51,148 nucleotides of DNA from a bacterium (GCA_035559435.1 DATMBC010000077.1:1-51148), one strand, 5' to 3'; shown: positions 9,465-17,959, numbered from the stretch's first letter. Made by a program: numbers and translations. The notes: generated by a model from the sequence alone, not told the origin.

Positions 9465-9490
9465 GGGAGGGCGAGGATCCCGCCGAGCCG
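9465..9490 (+). repeat. Dispersed GGGAGGGCGAGG...GCCGAGCC repeat, copy 2
   Basis: Plus-strand copy in the 149-nt gap between ricT and metG: GGGAGGGCGAGG, then ATCCC, then GCCGAGCCG. It shares head and tail words with the copies at 7336-7365 and 44631-44662. The rest of the gap shows no gene. Confidence 0.6.
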
Positions 9491-9513
9491 TCTGCGATCG
9501 GGGCAATTCGCCC

Positions 9514-10461
9514 CTATTCATACCACGAAGTCTTCTTGCGTTCCTTGCGCTGGATCTCTTCGAGCGGAACTTTGGTCGTACGGCCGTCCGGCAGTCGCAC
9601 CGTGACCTGCTCGCGCAGGATGTGGATCGACTCGATCGTCCCCTGCCCGTCCTCGGTCTCCCATGGCATCCCGATGTTGGGGAACAGACGGGTGGCTTCC
9701 TTGTAGTAGCCGCTTTCGTAACGCAGACAGCAGAGCAGGCGTCCGCAGTTGCCGGAGATCTTGGCCGGATTGAGCGACAGACTCTGGTCGCGGGCCATCT
9801 GCGTCGTGATCGGCTCGAATTCCTTGAGGAAGAGCGTGCAGCATTGCTCGTAGCCGCAGATGCCGACCCCGCCGGTGCGACGTGCCTCGTCGCGCGCGCC
9901 GATCTGACGCAGTTCGATGCGGGTCTTGAACACTCCGGCCAGGTCCTTGACCAGCGCGCGAAAGTCGACCCGCTTGTCGGCGGTGAAATAGAAGGTCATC
10001 TTGTTGCGGTCAAACTGCCACTCGGCGTCGACCACCTTCATCTCCAGCCGGCGCTCCTCGACCATACGACGGCAGGTCTGGCGCGCCTCCCATTCGCTGG
10101 CGCGATTGTCGGCGTTGTGGGCGATATCGGCGGCCGTGGCCGCGCGGATGATGGGCAGCGGCTTGACCTTAAGGTCCTTGGCACGCTCGGGCGAGAACTT
10201 GAGGATCGCCTTGCCGAAATCCTCGCCGCGTTCGACCTGGACGATCACCGCGTCGCCGATGGCAATCGGCAGATTATACGGATCGCGGTAATACTCCTTG
10301 CGCGCCCCCTTGAACTCAACGAGGTAAACCGGCGCCGGCCCGGATGGAACCGGTGCCGTCGGTTCGACAGAGGGCTCCGGCGATTCCGAGTCGGACGATT
10401 CCGGATCGGGCTCAATCGGTGTATCTTTATGTAATTCTTCGTCTTCCACCAATGGCTCCAA
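9514..10461 (-). CDS. ricT: PSP1-domain protein, RicT (YaaT) family
   Basis: 315 residues. The PSP1 domain spans roughly residues 45-290. Its signature cysteines are visible as ICGYEQCC (C202, C207, C208) and NCGRLLCC (C239, C244, C245). In Bacillus the RicAFT complex carries Fe-S clusters and promotes RNA maturation through RNase Y; whether that holds here is unknown, since ricA/ricF are not in the window. An acidic, Pro/Ser-rich tail of about 45 residues precedes the domain. The start is uncertain: the frame opens with TTG at 10461 after an in-frame TAG, with only a weak CGGA upstream. TTG at 10452 and GTG at 10449 are alternatives. It lies directly downstream of holB, as in Firmicutes. Confidence 0.9.
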   Translation of the reverse strand: MEPLVEDEELHKDTPIEPDPESSDSESPEPSVEPTAPVPSGPAPVYLVEFKGARKEYYRDPYNLPIAIGDAVIVQVERGEDFGKAILKFSPERAKDLKVKPLPIIRAATAADIAHNADNRASEWEARQTCRRMVEERRLEMKVVDAEWQFDRNKMTFYFTADKRVDFRALVKDLAGVFKTRIELRQIGARDEARRTGGVGICGYEQCCTLFLKEFEPITTQMARDQSLSLNPAKISGNCGRLLCCLRYESGYYKEATRLFPNIGMPWETEDGQGTIESIHILREQVTVRLPDGRTTKVPLEEIQRKERKKTSWYE

Positions 10462-10518
10462 TCCGGCCGCGCTCGCTTGTAGCTACAACCTGCATGTGAA
10501 TAACCTGCCCGAAACTGG

Positions 10519-11646
10519 TCAAGTCAAGGGGTGGATCGGTCTCGAAAGTCTGAGTCGTCTGCGCATCGCCAGAAACGTTCCCGCGACCGCCAGTCGATCG
10601 ATCACGTTCACGTATAGTGAAGCGCGTCCGGTCTGCAGGATCCGCCAGCACGCCCAGGCGGATTCCAGATCGGCGAGCGGCGCGCCGGAGGGTTGGCCTC
10701 CCGCGGCCACCGCGCGGCAATCGCGCCAGAGACACCACGCCCAGACATCGTACGCCTGCATCATGAGATCGAAACCCGCGCCTTTCTTGCTCTGACGGAA
10801 TGTCGGATCGATCTGCGCCAGCAGTTGGTGCGGAGGGAACCGGAAGGCGCCATCCCAGAACTCGATCATCAGCCGCCGCCACTTCTGGTTGTCCTCGTCG
10901 GCCAGACGCAGCGCATTCCCCCAGCCGCCGCCGGAGAGACGGCTGATGATCTCCGCGTCAGCGGGCTCAACGCCATGCTCCGCCGTCAGACGCTCGGCAA
11001 TGACTTCGGGAGCCACGGGAACAAAACGCACCGTCTGGCACCGGGAATGGATCGTCGGCAAAAGCCGCTCGGGAGCGGCGCTGGTCAAAATGAAATGCGC
11101 CCCGGGCGGAGGTTCTTCGATGGTCTTAAGCAGGACCGACTGGCAGTCATCGTTGGCGGTCTGCTCCGCCGAGTGAATAATGACGACCTTGGCGCCGCCT
11201 TCCACCGCGGTCTTGTTCAATTCCCCGATCAGTTCGCGAATGTCTGCCAGCTTGAGCGTCGGCTTCCTCTCAGACTTGACCACACCGAACGGATCTGCGC
11301 GCTTCGCCTCCATAAACTTTTCGATGAATTCAGCCGCGGCGCTCGACTTTACACGGTCGGATTCGTCACTTTCGCTGTCCTTCTCCCGTGGCTTGCCCGG
11401 CACCGGGAGCAGAATGTGGAGATCGGGGTGAGCGAGTCCAGTCACCCGCGCGCAGTCGCGGCAACTCCCGCACGGCTCCCCGTCGTTGGATGCACGGCAG
11501 AGGAGCGCGCGCGCCACCCACAGCGCCGCCGCCCATTTGCCGACGCCTTCCGGACCGGCAAACAACAGCGACCGCGACAACCGTCCGGCAGACACCGCCT
11601 GCCGTAAGGTCCGCTCCGCCGCAGATTGGTGCCAGAATGAAGTCAC
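10519..11646 (-). CDS. holB: DNA polymerase III delta' subunit (clamp-loader)
   Basis: 375 residues. It is the delta' subunit of the AAA+ clamp loader that places the beta sliding clamp on DNA. The P-loop region is GPEGVGKW (31-38), with Trp where ATP-binding relatives have Thr/Ser, fitting a subunit that need not hydrolyse ATP. Four cysteines (C50, C59, C62, C65; CGSCRDC) make the family zinc site. LLKTIEEPPP and the sensor-1 phrase FILTSAAPERLLPTIHSRC are classic. A charged insert (KPREKDSESDESD) sits near residues 83-95. The start is GTG at 11646, with GAGGGGA about 9 nt upstream. It is followed by ricT. Confidence 0.93.
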   Translation of the reverse strand: MTSFWHQSAAERTLRQAVSAGRLSRSLLFAGPEGVGKWAAALWVARALLCRASNDGEPCGSCRDCARVTGLAHPDLHILLPVPGKPREKDSESDESDRVKSSAAAEFIEKFMEAKRADPFGVVKSERKPTLKLADIRELIGELNKTAVEGGAKVVIIHSAEQTANDDCQSVLLKTIEEPPPGAHFILTSAAPERLLPTIHSRCQTVRFVPVAPEVIAERLTAEHGVEPADAEIISRLSGGGWGNALRLADEDNQKWRRLMIEFWDGAFRFPPHQLLAQIDPTFRQSKKGAGFDLMMQAYDVWAWCLWRDCRAVAAGGQPSGAPLADLESAWACWRILQTGRASLYVNVIDRLAVAGTFLAMRRRLRLSRPIHPLT

Positions 11647-11910
11647 CTCAGCGTCCCCTCACCCGTCCAGTCTTCGACTGGACGACCTCTCCCTGAGGCA
11701 GAGGTGAACTACTATTGGAAACTCTGGCCAATAGATTCTCGATATCACGCATACGCGATAACATTCGCCTCTCCCTCAGGCAGAGGCAGGTCGCCGGATG
11801 CGGCCGGTGAGGGAGCCTTTACCCTCGTCATCCCCGCGGCTCCCAGCGGGGACCCAGACCTGCCGCGCCTGGGTTCCCCCGCTCCCGGGACGGACGGATC
11901 AAGATCACGA
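11647..11910. repeat. Repeat-rich intergenic island between rho and holB
   Basis: No gene. Elements seen: a hairpin CGTCCAGTC-TTC-GACTGGACG (11664-11684); a 19-nt near-palindrome CCTCTCCCTGAGGCAGAGG (11686-11704) and its near copy CCTCTCCCTCAGGCAGAGG (11768-11786, one mismatch); between them an AT-rich stretch with inverted repeat CTATTGG-N9-CCAATAG (11712-11734); then GTCATCCCCGC (11827-11837) forming CCCCGC-N8-GCGGGG (11832-11851) followed by CCCAG...CTGGG. The last part may terminate rho on the minus strand. The words resemble short palindromic repeats common in bacterial intergenic DNA. Confidence 0.65.
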
Positions 11911-13158
11911 CTACCGCTTCATCGAGTCGAGGAACCGCTCGTTGTTCTTCGTCTTCGACATGCGGTCAATCAGGAATTCCATCGCTTCCACCGGATTCAT
12001 ATCCGAGAGGAACTTGCGCAGGATCCAGACCTTGTTGAGCGTGTCCTCATCCAACAGCAGCTCTTCTTTCCGGGTCGAGGAACGATTCAGATCGATGGCC
12101 GGAAAGATGCGGCGGTTGGCCAGCCGGCGGTCGAGCACCAATTCCATGTTGCCGGTGCCTTTGAACTCCTCGAAGATGACCTCGTCCATGCGCGAGCCGG
12201 TCTCGATCAACGCGGTCGCCACGATCGTCAGCGAGCCCCCCTCTTCCACGTTGCGCGCGGCGCCGAAGAACCGCTTCGGCCGCTGCAGCGCGTTGGCGTC
12301 GACACCGCCCGAGAGAATCTTGCCCGAATGCGGCACGACCGCGTTGTGGGCGCGCGCCAGACGCGTGATCGAATCAAGCAGGATCACGACATCGTGCTTG
12401 TGCTCCACCAGCCGCTTGGCCTTTTCGATCACCATGTCGGCCACCTGTACATGGCGCTCCTGCGGCTCATCGAAGGTCGAGGAGATGACCTCGCCCTTGA
12501 CCGAGCGCTTCATGTCGGTGACTTCCTCGGGGCGCTCGTCGATCAGGAGCACCATCAACTTGACGTCGGGATGATTGGCGGTGATCGAGTTGGCGATCTT
12601 CTGCAGGATGATCGTCTTGCCCGCCTTCGGCGGCGAGGTGATGAGGCCGCGCTGCCCGCGTCCGATCGGCGTCAACAGGTCGATGATCCGCGTCGACATG
12701 TCCTTCGGATCGGTCTCCAGATTGAACTTGGTCTGCGGGTAGAGCGGCGTGAGGTTGTCGAAGAGAATCTTGTGCTTGGCGACATCGGGATTCTCGAAGT
12801 TGACCGCCTCGATCTTCAACAGCGCAAAGTAGCGCTCGGTCTCCTTCGGGGGGCGCACCTGGCCGGAGATCGTGTCGCCGGTGCGCAAATCGAAGCGCTT
12901 GATCTGCGACGGCGAGACATAGATGTCATCGGGACCGGGCAGATAGTTGTAGTCAGGCGACCGGAGGAATCCATACCCCTCCTCGAGGATCTCGAGGACG
13001 CCCTCCGCAAAGATGAGCCCGTCCTTCTCGGTGTTGGCTTCGAGGATCTTGAAGATCAGTTCCTGCTTGCGCAGGCCGGACACGCCGGGGATGTCGAGTT
13101 TTTCGGCGATCTCGAGCAGCTCGGCGATCGTTTTCGCTTTCAGTTCCAGAATATCCAA
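11911..13158 (-). CDS. rho: Transcription termination factor Rho
   Basis: 415 residues, the compact Rho length. It is a hexameric RNA-dependent ATPase/translocase that releases nascent RNA. The N-terminal helical domain (1-45) is followed by the cold-shock-like RNA-binding domain (about 47-120, [15 protein letters not shown]). The P-loop is [10 protein letters not shown] (173-182), Walker B is [10 protein letters not shown], and the Q/R-loop region follows ([21 protein letters not shown]). The start is TTG at 13158: GGAGGT lies 8 nt upstream and the protein begins with the usual short N-terminus. The Shine-Dalgarno sits in the loop of a 7-bp hairpin (see 13161-13203), a possible control point. 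It lies downstream of rsfS. Confidence 0.97.
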   Translation of the reverse strand: MDILELKAKTIAELLEIAEKLDIPGVSGLRKQELIFKILEANTEKDGLIFAEGVLEILEEGYGFLRSPDYNYLPGPDDIYVSPSQIKRFDLRTGDTISGQVRPPKETERYFALLKIEAVNFENPDVAKHKILFDNLTPLYPQTKFNLETDPKDMSTRIIDLLTPIGRGQRGLITSPPKAGKTIILQKIANSITANHPDVKLMVLLIDERPEEVTDMKRSVKGEVISSTFDEPQERHVQVADMVIEKAKRLVEHKHDVVILLDSITRLARAHNAVVPHSGKILSGGVDANALQRPKRFFGAARNVEEGGSLTIVATALIETGSRMDEVIFEEFKGTGNMELVLDRRLANRRIFPAIDLNRSSTRKEELLLDEDTLNKVWILRKFLSDMNPVEAMEFLIDRMSKTKNNERFLDSMKR

Positions 13159-13160
13159 GG

Positions 13161-13203
13161 AAGACCACCTCCATGGTCTTGCGACCCGGATGTGCGCCGG
13201 GTC
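13161..13203 (-). promoter_or_regulatory. Two tandem hairpins in the rho leader, one presenting the Shine-Dalgarno
   Basis: On the minus strand the transcript would fold AAGACCA (13180-13174), loop TGGAGG, TGGTCTT (13167-13161). This puts the GGAGG core in a 6-nt loop two bases before the TTG start. Just upstream is a second hairpin with arms GACCCGG and CCGGGTC (13183-13203) and a 7-nt loop. Both stems are perfect 7-bp. This suggests control of rho translation; the mechanism is inference. Confidence 0.55.
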
Positions 13204-13296
13204 AGTTCACAATGAATTGTTGTCAGTGGACGGAGAGCCCGTTGCGGGCCGGATGAGAGGATTTCGGTGGCCGGAACGCGGCGCCGTGCCGTGCGC

Positions 13297-13641
13297 TCAA
13301 TCGGGCAGGTCGCGGGAGGGGGCATCCCCCCAGAGCTTCTCCAGTCCGTAGAACTCGCGGGTTTTCGGCAGGAAGATGTGCACGACCACATCGACGTAAT
13401 CGACGAGGACCCAGCCCGTGCCACGGTACCCCTCCGTGTGCCACGGCTCGATCTCCTTTTCTTTCAGCTTGTCAGAGATGTGGTCGGCCACGGCTCGTGC
13501 CTGGACTTCGGCATCGACCGAACAGATGACGAAGAAGTCCGCGACCGAAGAACGCTTGCGCAAGTCCAGGATGCGCACGGAGTATGCCTTCTTCTCGCGG
13601 GCCAGTTCGCCCGCGCGCAAGGCCAGCCGCGCTGGTGTTAT
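13297..13641 (-). CDS. rsfS: Ribosomal silencing factor RsfS (Iojap family), apparent ATA start
   Basis: 114 residues if started at 13641. It binds ribosomal protein L14 and blocks 30S/50S joining when nutrients are scarce. Family features are RAGELAREKKAYSVRILDLR, SSVADFFVICS, the GYRGTGWVLVDYVDVVVHIF core and the FYGLEKLWGDAP ending. An AAAGGAGG (13650-13657) lies exactly 8 nt before an in-frame ATA codon at 13641. The first conventional start, TTG at 13620, is 29 nt from that Shine-Dalgarno and gives only 107 residues. ATA would therefore be the start unless a base is wrong. It sits between a LytR_C gene and rho. Confidence 0.88.
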   Translation of the reverse strand: MTPARLALRAGELAREKKAYSVRILDLRKRSSVADFFVICSVDAEVQARAVADHISDKLKEKEIEPWHTEGYRGTGWVLVDYVDVVVHIFLPKTREFYGLEKLWGDAPSRDLPD

Positions 13642-13692
13642 GGTGTGGTCCTCCTTTGGGTCGTGAGGGTGGGACGAATCATGGATACCCGG

Positions 13693-14205
13693 TCAGGGTT
13701 TGGCTGGCGCGCCCGCCGCCGACAACAGGGCCGCATCGGCCACATTGGCGCCGAGCACGATCGTCAGATCGACTCCCAAGTCGTTGGTCCTTGCCGTGCC
13801 GTCCGACACATCGGCCTCGCCCAGTCCCCAGTGCTCGAGGATGCGCGCGACCGCCTCCGGGTCCAGGCGCCGGTTGATCACGAAGGTCCGTTTGATGTCG
13901 GCGCGGTCAAAGTTGCCGACATCGACGGCGTCAAAGCGCATCTTCCCCACCGCCAAGGCGGCCATGTGGTCGGCCACCTTGCGCGCCATCCCGGCCTGGC
14001 CGGAGCCGTTGAGGATCTGGATGCGGACTATCTCCGGCGCCTCGCGCACTTCGGGACGCGAGTACGACAGGCGTGTGGAGAAGGAAAACACAAACAGGCA
14101 GACGATTGCCGCCGCCGCCAGAATGGCTACGTCGACCAGCCGCGCCTTCCAGCGCGGAGGAGAGGCCGCGTGTGACCCGCGGCGCGAGCGTAACGATGTT
14201 CTCAT
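13693..14205 (-). CDS. Membrane-anchored LytR C-terminal-domain protein
   Basis: 170 residues. A basic N-terminus is followed by one membrane segment (about 24-42, VDVAILAAAAIVCLFVFSF), then a LytR_cpsA_psr C-terminal-type domain (about 58-165) with the hallmark IQILNGSG, FDAVDVGNFDRAD and ILGANV. This domain occurs at the end of LytR-CpsA-Psr wall enzymes and also alone, as here; the catalytic LCP domain is absent. The role is unknown, perhaps in the cell envelope. The ATG at 14205 has only a weak ribosome-binding site. rsfS starts about 50 nt after its stop, and this pairing is probably an operon. Confidence 0.8.
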   Translation of the reverse strand: MRTSLRSRRGSHAASPPRWKARLVDVAILAAAAIVCLFVFSFSTRLSYSRPEVREAPEIVRIQILNGSGQAGMARKVADHMAALAVGKMRFDAVDVGNFDRADIKRTFVINRRLDPEAVARILEHWGLGEADVSDGTARTNDLGVDLTIVLGANVADAALLSAAGAPAKP

Positions 14206-14257
14206 AAGGGTGTCAAATGCTACGGACTGTCAATGGCGGGGATGTCAGGACGGGCGA

Positions 14258-14788
14258 TCACCACGGATCGAACAGACTGTTGCGGTACGGTGTCCATCCA
14301 CCATACCCCCAGCGGCTGTACGGAACCGTGCCCGACGGGTACTGACGGAAATCCACCATGAACAGAAAGTTGTCGGATGGACGGTACTCCAAGCCGGCGC
14401 TGGGAATGAAAAACCCATCGTCGACAGCCAGCCCACCCGCGTTTGCCCCCCGCGACCCAAACGGCTGATGCAGATACCCCAGCCCCACCCGCAGGGTCAA
14501 TGGCTTGAACAACTGATACTCGATGTTATTCGTATACAGCCCGACCGAACCGGAACCGGCCGACCCGGACATGTAGCTGATCGAATACGACTGCCGCATC
14601 CGGAACCGCGATGGATCCAAAAGCCCCCAGCCCATCCCCGCCGGCGGATTGACCAGATCGGCGGCGCGCGGCGCGCCGCTAAACGATGTCGACGAAGGCG
14701 CCTCGGCCGACGGCGTCACCGGCGCTTGCGCCTGAACTGTGGTGAATGCCAGTGTGCAGAACAATATGGCCAGTGCCAAACGCTTCAT
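14258..14788 (-). CDS. Small exported envelope protein of unknown function
   Basis: 176 residues from the ATG at 14788, chosen because a clean signal peptide begins there (MKRLALAILFCTLAFTTVQA, cut near QA-QA). The frame runs 35 codons further upstream without a signal. The mature part is short, rich in Gly, Ser, Tyr and Phe, with alternating patterns (SYSISYMSGSAGSGSVGLY, LTLRVGLGYL, FLFMVDFRQYPSG) that look like strands of a small outer-membrane barrel. No recognised family. The C-terminus is NSLFDPW, not a typical terminal Phe barrel signal. A TTGACA lies upstream at 14882-14887. Confidence 0.65.
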   Translation of the reverse strand: MKRLALAILFCTLAFTTVQAQAPVTPSAEAPSSTSFSGAPRAADLVNPPAGMGWGLLDPSRFRMRQSYSISYMSGSAGSGSVGLYTNNIEYQLFKPLTLRVGLGYLHQPFGSRGANAGGLAVDDGFFIPSAGLEYRPSDNFLFMVDFRQYPSGTVPYSRWGYGGWTPYRNSLFDPW

Positions 14789-14858
14789 GCTATAGACCCA
14801 TACCGCCCGGTTACGTTGATCCGTGGAAATCTGAGATGAAACGCCCCGTCCCACTATC

Positions 14859-14887
14859 ATCATCATATGCAAGCCCCCGTCTGTCAA
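14859..14887 (-). promoter_or_regulatory. Possible sigma-70-type promoter for the small envelope protein
   Basis: Minus strand: perfect TTGACA at 14887-14882, then 17 nt, then GATGAT (14864-14859). A better -10 word TATGAT sits at only 14-nt spacing. The start codon is about 70 nt downstream. The surrounding 14894-15034 stretch is AT-rich for this genome and shows no gene. Confidence 0.35.
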
Positions 14888-15034
14888 GAGCATTCAGGAC
14901 CGCCCCCATCTCCCGAGGTCGACGGATTGACGATTCCTATAACTATACCCGTTGCGACCGCAGTTGTTCCTTCGCTAACATATTACTTATCAATGCGTTA
15001 AAAGTTCCGGCGCAGAGAACGCGGAAATCGACGC

Positions 15035-15790
15035 TCAGCGAGCCGGCAACTTGACCAACTCACGCCCGGGGATCGGTGGAAATCCATGGCCGCGCGTGTA
15101 ACCTTCTAATACATCACCAGTTACGACATTGACCACCGTCCAGTCGGCGTCACCACGCCCATCCCGGACAAGCCAAAGCCATGGGGTGTAATAAGTTGGG
15201 CGTGTGCGGATGTCAGCGATCACGGCCGTAGCTGGGTTTTCCATCGCCAGCCTGGTCGCGCGCACCTTGCCGGCGCCACGCGCCACGAACATCGCCAAAA
15301 AGATCGCCAGCCCCAGTTTGGCAGTGGTTGCCGAACTCAACCGCATCTTGCGATAAAGCAGCCAGAGGGCGAGCCACCCGGCGAAGATGTAAACATCGAA
15401 CAAGGGCATGATCCCCCACGCCCAGTTCTCCTCGGAAAACGGCCAGAGTAGATACCAGCGATAAGCCATGAAAACATCCAGCAACAGATGTGAACCCACC
15501 ACCACGAAGAACACCGCCCACATCTTCATCGGCCCGGCGACCTCACCAGTGGCGTTTCGCCCCCAGCGGCGCGCCGCCCACGCCCAACCCAGCGCTAAAA
15601 CCGGCCAGACATAGAGCGAGTGCGTGACTCCGCGATGGATGTCACCGAACCAGCGCGTCCCCCATTCCAGCCAGTCGGGGCTGACTGAGGCCGCCGCCCA
15701 CCACCAGCCGGCGCGCCGTGGACGATCCTTCTCCTTGACCAGAAGTTGACCGAGGAAGAACCCGGTGGTGGTGTGGCTGATCCATTCCAT
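15035..15790 (-). CDS. YdjM/LexA-regulated-type membrane protein, putative metal-dependent hydrolase
   Basis: 251 residues with several membrane segments (about 70-85, 90-110, 125-145, 155-172). The conserved polar motifs of the YdjM (PF04307-type) family are visible: HTTTGFFLGQ at the N-terminus, SPDWLE near residue 38, HRGVTHS near residue 53, and GSHLLLDVF near residue 98. The His/Asp pattern suggests a membrane-embedded metal site, and the family is annotated as putative hydrolases without a proven substrate. A soluble C-terminal tail of about 70 residues (TRPTYYTPWLWLV...) follows the last segment. The ATG at 15790 has no evident Shine-Dalgarno. It diverges from the saccharopine-dehydrogenase-family gene. 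Confidence 0.85.
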   Translation of the reverse strand: MEWISHTTTGFFLGQLLVKEKDRPRRAGWWWAAASVSPDWLEWGTRWFGDIHRGVTHSLYVWPVLALGWAWAARRWGRNATGEVAGPMKMWAVFFVVVGSHLLLDVFMAYRWYLLWPFSEENWAWGIMPLFDVYIFAGWLALWLLYRKMRLSSATTAKLGLAIFLAMFVARGAGKVRATRLAMENPATAVIADIRTRPTYYTPWLWLVRDGRGDADWTVVNVVTGDVLEGYTRGHGFPPIPGRELVKLPAR

Positions 15791-15983
15791 GACGCTGTAT
15801 ACGTCCCAACACTCTTTCTATCGAAATGGCACCCGAAAAAAATCGACCGTTTTCTGCGATCATCGGCCCGCCGCGCGGGCGTCAAAGAGCTGTGTGACCC
15901 CCGCGCATCACGCCACAACGGCTGGAATCCCCGTCCCATCGGGCTTACCTTCGGTCTTCCCCCATGACGACAGGAGCACACCG

Positions 15984-17123
15984 ATGAAACTCGTGATTCT
16001 GGGTGCCGGCCTGATGGCCCGCGGCGCCGCCTTCGATTTCCTGAAAAACGATCAAGTGACGGCGTTGACGGTCGCCGATTCCTCCGACGATGCCCTGCGC
16101 GCCTTCCGCGCCCGGTTTCCCGATCCGCGTGTTGCGACCACCCGGTTTGACGCTCAGGACAGCGCCGCGGTGCGCAGATTGTTGCAGGACGCCGACGGAG
16201 TCTTCTGTGCTGTCCATTACGGCTTCAACATCGAATTCGCCAGGGCCGCCATCGCCACCAAGACCCACATGGTTGATCTGGGCGGCAACAACGATATCGT
16301 GGCCGCGGAACTGGCCATGACCAGGGAGGCGGAGGCCGCCGGGATTACCATCATCCCCGATTGCGGATTGGCGCCGGGAATGGTCTCGATCTTCACCGCC
16401 TGGGGGCTGAACAAGTTTCCCTGGGCCGACACGGTGAAAATCCGTGTCGGCGGGCTGCCCGCCGAGCCGAAGTATCCCTTTGAATACGAGCGCCTCTTCT
16501 CGGTCGAAGGACTCATCAACGAGTATGTCGAGCCGCCGGTCGCGCTACGCGATGGACGGATCGTGGTCGGCGAACCGTTGGGTGACGTCGAGGACGTCAT
16601 CTTCGACCGTCCGCTGGGACAATTGGAGGCCTTCAACACCTCCGGCGGCACCTCCACCCTGCCGACCACTTACGCCAAGCGCGTGAAGAACCTCGACTAC
16701 AAGACCTTGCGCTATCCCGGCCACGCCAAGGCGATGCAGTGGCTTTTGCATCTGGGCTTGTTCTCTTCGGAACCGGTCGTAATCGACGGCCATCCGGTCA
16801 TCCCACGCCGGCTGACCGCCAATCGCATCCTGGCAAAGGTGCCGCTGGGCATGAACGACCTGACCGTGGTGCGCGTGCAGTTCGAGGGAGTCGAAAACGG
16901 CCAGCGGCGACTTCATCAGGTGGACATCATCGACCGCTATGACGCAACCAACAATCTTACTTCGATGATGCGCACCACCGCCTTCCCCGCCGCCATCATC
17001 CTGCAGATGGCCTGTGATGGGCGCATCGCCAAACGCGGCGTCCTGCCGCAGGAGATCGCGGTCGATCCGGATGTCTTCATTCCGGAGTTGATGAAGCGCG
17101 GCATACCGGTCAAGGGTGTGTGA
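15984..17123 (+). CDS. Saccharopine dehydrogenase family oxidoreductase
   Basis: 379 residues. ATG 15984 is preceded by CAGGAG at 7-nt spacing and starts directly with the Rossmann fold (MKLVILGAGLMARG); an upstream extension of the frame is not coding. Other features are LGGNND and IIPDCGLAPGM, the latter conserved in saccharopine reductases and lysine 6-dehydrogenases, and a C-terminal catalytic/dimerisation domain. Likely an NAD(P)-dependent enzyme of amino-acid metabolism (lysine 6-dehydrogenase or a saccharopine/carboxynorspermidine-type enzyme); the substrate cannot be fixed from sequence. It stands alone on the plus strand between minus-strand operons. Confidence 0.9.
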   Translation: MKLVILGAGLMARGAAFDFLKNDQVTALTVADSSDDALRAFRARFPDPRVATTRFDAQDSAAVRRLLQDADGVFCAVHYGFNIEFARAAIATKTHMVDLGGNNDIVAAELAMTREAEAAGITIIPDCGLAPGMVSIFTAWGLNKFPWADTVKIRVGGLPAEPKYPFEYERLFSVEGLINEYVEPPVALRDGRIVVGEPLGDVEDVIFDRPLGQLEAFNTSGGTSTLPTTYAKRVKNLDYKTLRYPGHAKAMQWLLHLGLFSSEPVVIDGHPVIPRRLTANRILAKVPLGMNDLTVVRVQFEGVENGQRRLHQVDIIDRYDATNNLTSMMRTTAFPAAIILQMACDGRIAKRGVLPQEIAVDPDVFIPELMKRGIPVKGV

Positions 17124-17239
17124 TCCCACGGGACGCGGCACAGACGCGACAGACCTGATGGACAGTCGGGGGGCGAGGCGCCGGCACTCATTGTCGCCGA
17201 TGTGATCCCTCCGCGCGCCGTGGCCCGCGGATAATCTGA

Positions 17240-17959
17240 TCACTTTGGATGACAGCAGCTGTCGACCGCCTGCGTCGCCGCGTGCACCTTCGGACTGATG
17301 TAGGGAATCCCCAGCGACAGGCCGCGGAGCAGAAGCAGAAGTCCGAGCGCCGCGGCCCCCACCGGCAGAATGCGCACCAGCCGCCGGCGCAAGTTCGGAG
17401 CCAAAAACGGCCCGAACAGCGACGTCGCCAGAATCGACGGCACCGTGCCCAGACCGAAAGCCCCCATGTAGGCCGCCGCCTGCCAGGGCGAGCCGCTGAC
17501 CGCCGATGCGCCCAGCGCCATGTAGAGGAATCCGCACGGCAAGAAACCGTTGAGCAGGCCGATCGACAGCATCGCAGTCAGCGAGCCATGGGCAAAGAGC
17601 CGCCGCCACAGGCCGCCGAGCCGCGTCACGAACCCGCCGGTCGCCGTCTCCGGCAGAATCGCGCGCACCCACCGGCGCGGCACCAACACGGCCACGAGAA
17701 TCCCCGCACCGGCCACAATCGATACCGCCTGCTGCCAACCGGCCAGCGCCATCGCCCGGCCGATCGTCCCCACCGCCGCGCCCAGAAGCATGTAGGTGGT
17801 GACCCGCCCGGCGTTGTAGACCAGCCGGCCAATCAGCACCCGCCCGCGTGAGCCGCCCCCCGCGGGCAACGCGAGCGCAATTGGCCCGCACATGCCGATG
17901 CAGTGCAGACTGCCGAGGACACCGACCAGGAAGGCGGCGCTCATCCACTCAATGCTCAT
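17240..17959 (-). CDS. Cytochrome-oxidase-associated sulfite-exporter/DsbD-like membrane protein
   Basis: 239 residues with about six membrane segments in two halves, each holding a Cys-Pro/Cys-Gly element: LGSLHCIGMCGPIA (residues 16-29) and GFLPCGFLYMAL. The protein ends CCHPK, which could bind copper. It belongs to the SafE/DsbD_2-type family that is regularly the last gene of cbb3 oxidase clusters (CcoH/CcoA-like position) and is thought to help copper or thiol supply to the oxidase. AGGTGA lies just before the ATG at 17959, 7 nt after the fixH stop, so it is in the cco operon. The downstream 116 nt before the convergent gene shows nothing else. Confidence 0.85.
   Translation of the reverse strand: MSIEWMSAAFLVGVLGSLHCIGMCGPIALALPAGGGSRGRVLIGRLVYNAGRVTTYMLLGAAVGTIGRAMALAGWQQAVSIVAGAGILVAVLVPRRWVRAILPETATGGFVTRLGGLWRRLFAHGSLTAMLSIGLLNGFLPCGFLYMALGASAVSGSPWQAAAYMGAFGLGTVPSILATSLFGPFLAPNLRRRLVRILPVGAAALGLLLLLRGLSLGIPYISPKVHAATQAVDSCCHPK

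Noticed and set aside
16545-17948. 467-codon minus-strand frame across the saccharopine-dehydrogenase-family gene and the SafE-like gene
   Set aside because: Out of frame with the true SafE-like gene and antisense to the dehydrogenase; composition is frame-shifted GC-rich coding DNA.
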